Origin: Candidatus Levyibacteriota bacterium
GTDB lineage: Bacteria > Patescibacteriota > Microgenomatia > Levybacterales > UBA12049
Direction: 5' to 3'
NCBI GenBank assembly: GCA_023245475.1
Contig: JAHFKF010000003.1
Coordinates: 1-31,766, forward strand
Length of the DNA: 31,766 nucleotides
Below the pieces are notes generated by a model. The model had not been told where the DNA came from, did no database searches, and saw only the letters and a list, made by a program, of their open reading frames with translations. A program made the translations under genes and the position numbers. Of this stretch, positions 24,167 through 29,800 are shown one piece after another (the stretch's first letter is position 1; every line of letters begins with the position of its first letter).

Positions 24167-24218
24167 ACGAGTTAACTCTTATAAGAGCAGCTCCACCATT
24201 TGTGGTGGGGCTTTTTTT
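24167..24218 (+). ncRNA. Candidate short transcript with terminator
   Basis: Between the promoter-like boxes at 24133-24160 and a strong terminator there is room for a transcript of about 50 bases. It would contain part of the GTTAAC palindrome, the perfect 12-base palindrome CTCTTATAAGAG (24176-24187) and the terminator hairpin, and no open reading frame. It could be a small RNA, or just the leader/terminator remnant of a lost gene. No known RNA family is recognised. Confidence 0.3.
24189..24218 (+). terminator. Intrinsic terminator
   Basis: A ten-pair stem (24189-24198 with 24203-24212, one G-U pair) and a four-base loop, followed by a run of T to 24218. It lies about 210 bases after the histidine kinase stop and can end that message or the short transcript at 24167. 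Confidence 0.85.
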
Positions 24219-24277
24219 ATGCTTAATGGTTGCACACCTGAGTTATAGTTAATGAAGATATAAAATTTTAGTTGTTT

Positions 24278-24469
24278 ATGGAAAGTAAGATTCAAGATTA
24301 TTGCAATATAAATACGCTTTATCAACAGGTTAATTCTCAAAGTTGGTGGAGGGTCATAAACACTGGTATGAAGATGTGTTTTGTTAAAACTTGCTCTAAT
24401 GCTTCGTCTGTACATGCAATAATACTAATTTCTCTTATTGAAGCATTTCTATATATGACTACTAAGTAA
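24278..24469 (+). CDS. Possible small hypothetical protein
   Basis: A 63-residue reading frame starting MESKIQDYCNINTLY, with a Trp pair (QSWWRV), three cysteines and a hydrophobic C-terminal stretch (about 46-60, VHAIILISLIEAFLYM). A -10-like TATAAA lies at 24259-24264, placing a start about seven bases before the ATG, but no good -35 is seen. No family is recognised and it sits in an otherwise gene-poor stretch between the terminator at 24218 and the minus-strand gene ending at 24490. It may be a real small membrane protein or chance. Confidence 0.3.
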   Translation: MESKIQDYCNINTLYQQVNSQSWWRVINTGMKMCFVKTCSNASSVHAIILISLIEAFLYMTTK

Positions 24470-24489
24470 ATTAGTAAGCTACTTCTTTC

Positions 24490-25662
24490 TTAGAGTACAA
24501 AGAACAGGAGGCTTCCTCCGACCATCAGGATGAATGCGAGGGCTCCAAGACCCATGAGTACTTCAGTTGATCCTGTTGGAGCAATTGATGGAGCTGACGT
24601 TGGGTTGGTTGCTGTTGGACTTGCGCTGCCACTAGCGTTTACAGTAACTGTTTGTTGGCAGCTTGCTGAGTTACTGACTGCATTGAGATCGTCTGTCAAA
24701 ATAGCTGATGCTTGGAATGTACCAGGATTGTTGTATGTGTGTGACATCTGTGCATTCACAGAGGATGTGCCAATGCCTCCTGCGTCAGTTACGTCTTCAA
24801 CAGTGCCGTCTCCGAAGTTAAATGTCACTTTATTAATAGTACCATTGGAATCGCTTCCATTGGCTGTGAAGGTTAGTGAGTAAGGTGCGTTGCCAGTTGT
24901 CTCTCTGTCAACAGAAAGGCTTTCACAAATTGGTAGATCATTGGCGCCTACTTCTCCCGGGGGTGAAGTTGGTACGGCTGTCGTTGGTGTTGGAGCAGCG
25001 GTTGGCACAGCTGTCGTTGGTGCGGCGGTTGGGACATCAGTTGGTATTGCTGTTGTTGGCTCAGTGGTTGTTGGTACGACTGCTCCTGCGATTACAATTG
25101 TTGCGGGAGAGGTGTTCGAAAGGACATTCTCACTTGCTTGATCATTGGGTCCTGTTGAAAGTGCTTGGCTTGTTGCGCTATACGTTACTAGTGTTGGGGT
25201 ACCTTGGCCTGTTGGCGCAATCGCTTTAAAGGAAATACTTGCAGCTTTTACTTTGGTTTGAAGTGCTTTGGTTGGATCAGGTCCTACAGCAAGGGTGACT
25301 GCTATCTTTCCCGGTGTATACACTGGGCCTTCAAGAACCGTTGGGAAGATTGCGCTATTTGCTTGGAAAGGTGTTGCAGAATCTGTTGCTAATTTATCTG
25401 GGTCATACTGAATTTCAAGTTTGACATAGGAAACAAGATTTTTTCCTGGATCAACCATAATATCAAGCGGGATACTATCATTAACGTTTTTCTGAATAGG
25501 ACTACTTGCTGAGGATTCGGGAGTGAAAGAGAAGCTGGTTGATTTTTCAGCACGACTCCTTGTCTCCTGTTGTTGTTGAAGAAGATAGACGGTAACGGGG
25601 ATACCTACAAGAAGTAGTAATGCAAAGCCAATGGCAAATAATTTTTTTCCAGCAACATTCAT
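24490..25662 (-). CDS. Surface protein with cohesin-like and PKD domains
   Basis: A 390-residue exported protein. An N-terminal hydrophobic helix (about 7-28) is followed by a cohesin-type beta sandwich at about 40-190 (SIPLDIMVDPGKNLVSYVK, LEIQYDPDKL, GKIAVTLAVGPDP, ASISFKAIAPTG). A Thr/Pro/Ala linker follows (about 193-232), then a PKD-type domain at about 235-338 (APYSLTFTANGSD, KVTFNFGDGT, MSHTYNNPGTFQASAIL, with two cysteines that could pair), a second short Pro/Ser linker, and a C-terminal membrane helix of about 24 residues with almost no cytoplasmic tail. It should be displayed outside as an adhesion or scaffold protein. ATG 25662 was chosen over 25719 because the longer form overlaps the promoter. 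Confidence 0.82.
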   Translation of the reverse strand: MNVAGKKLFAIGFALLLLVGIPVTVYLLQQQQETRSRAEKSTSFSFTPESSASSPIQKNVNDSIPLDIMVDPGKNLVSYVKLEIQYDPDKLATDSATPFQANSAIFPTVLEGPVYTPGKIAVTLAVGPDPTKALQTKVKAASISFKAIAPTGQGTPTLVTYSATSQALSTGPNDQASENVLSNTSPATIVIAGAVVPTTTEPTTAIPTDVPTAAPTTAVPTAAPTPTTAVPTSPPGEVGANDLPICESLSVDRETTGNAPYSLTFTANGSDSNGTINKVTFNFGDGTVEDVTDAGGIGTSSVNAQMSHTYNNPGTFQASAILTDDLNAVSNSASCQQTVTVNASGSASPTATNPTSAPSIAPTGSTEVLMGLGALAFILMVGGSLLFFVL

Positions 25663-25691
25663 ACTGTGAGAAACAATAGTCCTAGAATTAT

Positions 25692-25719
25692 CGTATAGGA
25701 TAAAACCGTACTGTGTCAA
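25692..25719 (-). promoter_or_regulatory. Promoter of the cohesin/PKD gene
   Basis: On the minus strand TTGACA (25719-25714), a 16-base spacer and TATACG (25697-25692). The predicted start near 25685 is about 22 bases before ATG 25662. Confidence 0.55.
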
Positions 25720-25746
25720 GAACCAAGTAAAGATAGTTATAGGTTA

Positions 25747-25775
25747 TTGACACTTAGCTTCAGCTGTAGTATAAA
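25747..25775 (+). promoter_or_regulatory. Promoter of groESL
   Basis: Perfect TTGACA (25747-25752), a 17-base spacer and TATAAA (25770-25775), predicted start near 25782. A second weak candidate, TTGACT at 25793-25798 with TACTAT at 25818-25823, lies nearer the ATG. No CIRCE-type inverted repeat (HrcA operator) is seen. Confidence 0.65.
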
Positions 25776-25825
25776 TCATCTATAAAGATATATTGACTTA
25801 GCCTGCTCTATCGTTACTACTATAT

Positions 25826-26125
25826 ATGGCAACAAAGACAACAATTAAACCGCTCGGAGATAATGTGCTCGTTAAGCCTGCAAAGGCAGATGAAGTTTCT
25901 GCTGGAGGTATTCTCCTTCCAGGGACAGTCAAAGAAAAACCACAAATTGGTGAAGTAATGGCTGTTGGTGAAGGCTGGCACAATAATGAAGGTAAGATAT
26001 TTCCTTTGTCTGTCAAGATTGGTCAAAAAGTTCTCTACACCAAATGGGGTGGAAACGAAGTTAAAGTTGGCAATGAAGAATGGAAGATCGTAAAGCAGGG
26101 AGATATCCTTGCAATCGTTGAATAA
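25826..26125 (+). CDS. groES: Co-chaperonin GroES
   Basis: A 99-residue chaperonin-10 protein. The N-terminal strand TIKPLGDNVLVKP (6-18), the mobile loop around EVSAGGILLPGTVKEKPQIGEV with the GIL-type hydrophobic contact, and the C-terminal GNEEWKIVKQGDILAIVE are all typical. It forms the heptameric lid of the GroEL folding chamber in the cytoplasm. groEL begins one base after its stop. GroEL/ES is missing in some CPR lineages, so its presence is a useful lineage character. Confidence 0.96.
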   Translation: MATKTTIKPLGDNVLVKPAKADEVSAGGILLPGTVKEKPQIGEVMAVGEGWHNNEGKIFPLSVKIGQKVLYTKWGGNEVKVGNEEWKIVKQGDILAIVE

Positions 26126-26126
26126 T

Positions 26127-27761
26127 ATGGCAAAGCAATTACAATTTGGGTCTGAAGCCCGCGAATCATTAGTAAAAGGCGTTAATGCTCTGGCACAAGC
26201 TGTTGTTACAACGCTTGGTCCAAAGGGGCGCAACGTCGCTCTCGCAAAGAAATGGGGAGCTCCTCTTGTTGTCCATGATGGTGTGACAATTGCAAAAGAA
26301 ATTGACCTCCAAGATCCATTTGAAAACATGGGTGTCCAGCTTGTCAAAGAAGCAGCAAGTAAGACCAATGATGCAGCAGGTGATGGAACAACTACAGCGA
26401 CGGTACTTGCACGAGCAATTGTTCACATTGGTATGAGGCATGTCACCGCGGGAGCTAACCCAATGATTCTTCGTGAAGGTATTGATCAATCAGTCAAAGC
26501 ACTTGTTGAAGCAGTGAAAGACATGGCACGACCTGTTAAAGATGAAGATGTCTTACGAGTTGCAAAGATTTCAGCACAAGATGAAAAAATTGGAGAACTG
26601 ATTGCAGAAGCGTTGCGAAAAGTGGGTAAAGATGGTGTTATCACAGTTGAAGAGGGTCGCAGTATGGAGATGGAAGTCCTCTATAAAGAAGGTATGGAGT
26701 TTGATAAAGGCTACGTATCTGCATACTTCTCAACCAATGGCGAGAAAATGGAAGCAGAAATTGAGAATCCATATATCCTTATCACCGACAAAAAGATTTC
26801 AGCCTTGCAAGAATTCTTGCCTTTCCTTGAAAATCTTGTGAAGGTCACCAAGAATCTTGTCATTATTTCAGATGATGTTGAAGGTGAAGCCCTCACAGCG
26901 CTTGTTCTAAACAAACTCAAGGGAACCTTTAACCCATTGGCAATCAAAGCTCCTGGATTTGGAGACCGACGTAAAGAAATGCTGCAAGACATCGCAATCC
27001 TAACGGGTGGAACGGTTATCTCAGAAGACACAGGCCGAACACTTGAAAGTATTACGGTTGAAGACTGTGGTCGAGCCGACAAAGTGTGGGCTGATAAAGA
27101 AACAACTCGAATCATTGGTGGTAAAGGTGATAAGAAAGCTCTTGCTGCACGAGTTGCCCAAATCAAAAAAGCAGCTTCCACTACAACATCGGACTTTGAT
27201 CGAGAGAAGCTGTATGAGAGACTTGCAAAGCTTACCGGTGGAGTTGCTGTTATCAATGTTGGTGCTGCAACTGAAGTTGAAATGAAAGAGCGAAAAGAGC
27301 GTGTGATTGATGCTGTTGCTGCAACCAAAGCTGCTCTTGAAGAAGGAATCGTTCCAGGCGGTGGAGTTGCTCTTCTTAAAGCTCGTCTTGTCCTGCCAGC
27401 TCTTAAAGATACATTGACTGTTGAAGATCAAAAACTCGGTGTTGATATTATGTATCGAGCTCTTGAAGAGCCACTTCGATGGATTGCAAAGAATGCTGGT
27501 GCCGATGAAGGTTGGGTTATCAAAACAGTTGAAGCGTCAAAGAAAGATATTGATTATGGTTTCAATGTCATGACCATGGAATTTGGTTCAATGATCAAAG
27601 CTGGTATTGTTGATCCTGCAAAGGTTACTCGCTCTGCGATCCAAAACGCAGCAAGTGTTGGAACAATGATTCTTACAACTGAATGTCTCGTTGCTGATAT
27701 CCCAGAACCAAAGTCTTCATCTCCTGCAGGCGGCATGCCTGACATGGGCGGGATGTACTAA
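26127..27761 (+). CDS. groEL: Chaperonin GroEL
   Basis: A 544-residue chaperonin-60, full length. The apical, intermediate and equatorial blocks are in order: TLGPKGRNVAL (29-39), HDGVTIAKEI (50-59), the ATP-binding NDAAGDGTTTATVLA (81-95), the apical KAPGFGDRRKEML, VEEGIVPGGGVALL in the equatorial domain and a C-terminal tail ending GGMPDMGGMY, a short version of the GGM tail. It folds proteins inside a 14-subunit double ring capped by GroES. ATG 26127 was chosen over 26109 because it gives the usual MAKQLQFG start and lies one base after groES. No terminator follows; the TIR gene starts 19 bases later, so readthrough is possible. Confidence 0.97.
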   Translation: MAKQLQFGSEARESLVKGVNALAQAVVTTLGPKGRNVALAKKWGAPLVVHDGVTIAKEIDLQDPFENMGVQLVKEAASKTNDAAGDGTTTATVLARAIVHIGMRHVTAGANPMILREGIDQSVKALVEAVKDMARPVKDEDVLRVAKISAQDEKIGELIAEALRKVGKDGVITVEEGRSMEMEVLYKEGMEFDKGYVSAYFSTNGEKMEAEIENPYILITDKKISALQEFLPFLENLVKVTKNLVIISDDVEGEALTALVLNKLKGTFNPLAIKAPGFGDRRKEMLQDIAILTGGTVISEDTGRTLESITVEDCGRADKVWADKETTRIIGGKGDKKALAARVAQIKKAASTTTSDFDREKLYERLAKLTGGVAVINVGAATEVEMKERKERVIDAVAATKAALEEGIVPGGGVALLKARLVLPALKDTLTVEDQKLGVDIMYRALEEPLRWIAKNAGADEGWVIKTVEASKKDIDYGFNVMTMEFGSMIKAGIVDPAKVTRSAIQNAASVGTMILTTECLVADIPEPKSSSPAGGMPDMGGMY

Positions 27762-27780
27762 AATACCCTAATCTTCTTTT

Positions 27781-28578
27781 ATGTCAGATATTCAACTCTT
27801 AAAGTCTTTATTATTAGATCTTGATTCCTTACCCTCCCGAGATGAACACAAGTTAGATGCGCTTACACGACGGACAGAAATGATTATCCGAAAGCTTTTT
27901 GGAGAAGATAGTAAGTACTTAAAAGATCTTAAGTCTATTAATTTTTTCCCAATGGTTTATCCCGCTGATGAAGCATATTACAATGAAAGTTGGCTTTCTG
28001 GAGTGAATCGTTTTTTAAATTTACTAAAAACAATGATTGAAGAGAAAACTCTTTTCAGTGAATCTAATTTGAGCGATGAAGATGATGGTGAAAATAGAGA
28101 AATTAGTGACACAGTCAGTAGTAAAAAAGTTTTCATTGTACACGGACATGATGGAGAAATGAAGCAATCAGTTGCTCGAGTAATTGAGAAATTAAGTTTA
28201 GAACCGATTATATTACATGAGCAACCAAATAAGGGAAGAACAATTATAGAAAAATTTGTTGATTATTCAGATGTTGATTTTGCTATTGTTTTACTATCTC
28301 CTGATGATTTAGTTTATGATTCAGAGAATGGCTCAAATACAAAGGAGAAGTCACGAGCAAGACAGAATGTTGTTTTTGAATTAGGATACTTTATTGGTAA
28401 GCTTGGAAGAGAAAAAGTGCTAGCTTTGTATAAACCTGAAGATGGGTTTGAGTTACCTTCAGATTATTCAGGCGTATTATATGTTCCATATCAATCTGAT
28501 GGAGCATGGGCCTTTGCTGTGGTAAAGGAATTAAATGCATGTGGCTACACTGTAGATGCTAACGTCTTGTTAAAGTAG
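27781..28578 (+). CDS. TIR-domain (CAP12/PycTIR-like) putative NAD-cleaving effector
   Basis: A 265-residue protein. Residues 1-95 are mostly helical, residues 96-112 are an acidic linker, and residues 116-264 match the bacterial TIR-like family found in Cap12 and PycTIR effectors: KKVFIVHGHDGEMKQSVARVIEKL (HGHD 121-124), PIILHEQPNKGRTIIEKF, VDFAIVLLSPDD and RARQNVVFELGYFIGKLGR. Glu200 in VFELGYF matches the catalytic Glu of NAD-cleaving TIRs. In CBASS and Pycsar such domains are switched on by a cyclic nucleotide, but no cyclase gene is next to it here; stand-alone members of unknown trigger are also common. It lies 19 bases after groEL with no terminator between. The gene looks AT-richer than the chromosome around it (many TTA and ATA codons), suggesting transfer. 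Confidence 0.85.
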   Translation: MSDIQLLKSLLLDLDSLPSRDEHKLDALTRRTEMIIRKLFGEDSKYLKDLKSINFFPMVYPADEAYYNESWLSGVNRFLNLLKTMIEEKTLFSESNLSDEDDGENREISDTVSSKKVFIVHGHDGEMKQSVARVIEKLSLEPIILHEQPNKGRTIIEKFVDYSDVDFAIVLLSPDDLVYDSENGSNTKEKSRARQNVVFELGYFIGKLGREKVLALYKPEDGFELPSDYSGVLYVPYQSDGAWAFAVVKELNACGYTVDANVLLK

Positions 28579-28586
28579 TAGGGATT

Positions 28587-28603
28587 TACTGATTAATTTC
28601 CCC
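28587..28603. repeat. Direct repeat, left copy (murJ 3'-end-like)
   Basis: TACTGATTAATTTCCCC. It matches TACTGATTAATCTTCCC at 29802-29818 with one indel. Read on the minus strand it would encode GEINQ and a stop, as the true murJ end encodes GKINQ and a stop. The two copies flank the small-protein/caspase operon. Confidence 0.55.
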
Positions 28604-28634
28604 ACCCTTAAATTCATTTCAGTGACCTAGGTTA

Positions 28635-28664
28635 TTGTGTTTTGAACACAACTCTTAGTATAAT
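28635..28664 (+). promoter_or_regulatory. Promoter with overlapping operator-like palindrome
   Basis: TTGTGT (28635-28640), an 18-base spacer and a perfect TATAAT (28659-28664), predicted start near 28671. A perfect seven-base inverted repeat, TTGTGTT-ttg-AACACAA (28635-28651), covers the -35 box and part of the spacer, a position where a bound repressor would block RNA polymerase. A shorter palindrome ACCTAGGT lies just upstream (28625-28632). Confidence 0.6.
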
Positions 28665-28680
28665 GCGAGTTAGGAAGAGA

Positions 28681-28875
28681 ATGATCATGGATAGTTTATC
28701 TACAAAATTTCAACAAATATATGCAAATCTGCCTCTTAATCAACGGAAAGAAATAGTAGTAGTTATTGATGAAGAACCTCTTACTTGGAATGTAGCTAAA
28801 ATTGAAATAGATAATGAATCAGGGAAAGGAAAACAAATTTTAGAACTATTAGTAAAGTTAGGCATTATTAGATAA
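28681..28875 (+). CDS. Small protein 1 of the caspase-like operon
   Basis: A 64-residue protein (MIMDSLSTKFQQIYANLPLNQR onwards). It shows a helix, a strand pair around EIVVVIDEEPLTWNVAKIEI, and a C-terminal helix KQILELLVKLGIIR. No catalytic motif is seen; the fold could be a small alpha/beta adaptor or death-like domain, but that is speculative. It is the first gene after the 28635-28664 promoter. AGGA at 28672-28675 lies five bases before ATG 28681; ATG 28687 is an alternative start. The next gene starts two bases after its stop, so it is part of a tight operon with small protein 2 and the caspase-like protease. A partner, substrate or inhibitor role for the protease is possible. Confidence 0.65.
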   Translation: MIMDSLSTKFQQIYANLPLNQRKEIVVVIDEEPLTWNVAKIEIDNESGKGKQILELLVKLGIIR

Positions 28876-28877
28876 TT

Positions 28878-29117
28878 ATGGATAAATTAGATATAAGAGA
28901 TATAGAACCAGAACTGTTAGAAGAAATGAAAAAAATTGCATATGCGCGGGTAAATGCTGCTTCTGACGATCTAATTATTTCTGTTGGTTCTAAAGAATAT
29001 TCTAAAAAAGAACTATTACAAAGTATTTCAGATGGCGATGAGATTGGGCTAGAAATAATTGATATGCAAATTGAATTTCTTCGCGATATGGCTAGTGGAG
29101 AATTTTATGCGCAATAA
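28878..29117 (+). CDS. Small protein 2 of the caspase-like operon
   Basis: A 79-residue, strongly acidic, mostly helical protein (DIRDIEPELLEEMKKIAYARVN, then DDLIISVGSKEYSKKELLQSI, and GDEIGLEIIDMQIEFLRDM). The SVGSKEYSKKELLQSISDGDEIG stretch looks like a helix-turn-helix-like or ligand-recognition unit but I cannot name a family. It has no signal peptide or membrane helix. It starts two bases after small protein 1, and its TAA overlaps the ATG of the protease gene by one base (TAATG at 29115-29119), so it is likely translationally coupled to the protease. Function unknown; an antitoxin-like or targeting subunit would fit the layout. Confidence 0.7.
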   Translation: MDKLDIRDIEPELLEEMKKIAYARVNAASDDLIISVGSKEYSKKELLQSISDGDEIGLEIIDMQIEFLRDMASGEFYAQ

Positions 29118-29773
29118 TGAACAACGCAATTCTTATCACTCGTCCAGATCACGATACAATTACTAACTATTTTTCCTATTGGAGCAAGTTAGTTATTGAA
29201 GCGGCAACCAAGCATAATATCAAACCTCTTGATTTAGTTGGAATTAAAGCCACCAAAAAGAATGTCTCAAGTTACATTGCAAAACATAATCCGAAACTAT
29301 TGTTCTTTAATGGACATGGAGATGAAAATAGAATAGCAGGTTTTCGTGATGAAGTTTTGATTGAAGTTAGCCAAAATATCGAATTGTTAAGGGGTAAAAT
29401 AGTTTATGTTAGAAGTTGTGATGTTGCAGCTAATTTAGGAAAGGTTAGTATTCAAAAAGGAGCACTCGCTTTTATAGGTTACACTAAAAAATATGCATTA
29501 TGTACCTCTACGGCTTCTCAGTCCAGGCCACTGCAAGATAGGGTTGCTCAATTATTCCTTTTACCTTCTAATCTAATACCTATTGCCTTAATAAAAGGCA
29601 ACACTGTTAAAGATGCTTATCGGAAGTCTCAAAATGCAATGATTAGAAGTATAAGATTTATGCTTTCTACAAAAGCGTCTCAAGAACAAAGAGATGCACT
29701 TCCTTATTTATGGTCCAATAGGAAATATCAAGTGTTGTTAGGAGACGAAGATGCTCATCTAAGCAGAGAGTAA
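29117..29773 (+). CDS. Caspase-like (CHAT/C14-type) cysteine protease
   Basis: A 218-residue protein with the caspase-hemoglobinase arrangement: strand KLLFFNGHGDENRI with His67 followed by Gly, then strand KIVYVRSCDVAANLG with Cys101 after Ser, and GALAFIGYTKKYAL as the next strand, as in CHAT and clan CD peptidases. The His-Gly and Ser-Cys motifs at the ends of neighbouring strands give the expected dyad. The N-terminal part (1-60) is a small alpha/beta region, and the C-terminal third is helical (VKDAYRKSQNAMIRSIRFMLS). There are no TPR, NACHT or other sensor domains, which is unusual for bacterial CHAT proteins; sensing may rest with the two small upstream proteins. It ends 28 bases before the convergent murJ gene, with no terminator between. 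The specificity and target are unknown. Confidence 0.75.
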   Translation: MNNAILITRPDHDTITNYFSYWSKLVIEAATKHNIKPLDLVGIKATKKNVSSYIAKHNPKLLFFNGHGDENRIAGFRDEVLIEVSQNIELLRGKIVYVRSCDVAANLGKVSIQKGALAFIGYTKKYALCTSTASQSRPLQDRVAQLFLLPSNLIPIALIKGNTVKDAYRKSQNAMIRSIRFMLSTKASQEQRDALPYLWSNRKYQVLLGDEDAHLSRE

Positions 29774-29800
29774 ATTATCCTTCCCGATTCCGCGTTCATA

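Noticed and set aside
24876..25229. Plus-strand Leu/Val-rich open frames across the cohesin/PKD gene
   Set aside because: They are the mirror of the Thr/Pro/Ala linker codons of the minus-strand surface protein and do not resemble a protein family.
25663..25825. HrcA/CIRCE operator before groESL
   Set aside because: No TTAGCACTC-type inverted repeat is present in the interval; only sigma-70-like boxes are seen.
26711..27328. 205-residue minus-strand open frame
   Set aside because: Antisense to groEL, whose coding sequence is certain; low-complexity Ser/Val/Arg composition and no start signals.
27781..28578. Complete CBASS or Pycsar locus
   Set aside because: The TIR domain type fits, but no CD-NTase or uridylate/cytidylate cyclase gene is adjacent in this window.
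28579..29800. Gasdermin or CRISPR-type partner of the caspase-like protease
   Set aside because: No reading frame of suitable length or with a pore-forming or Cas motif lies in the island; the only companions are the two small proteins and the TIR gene.
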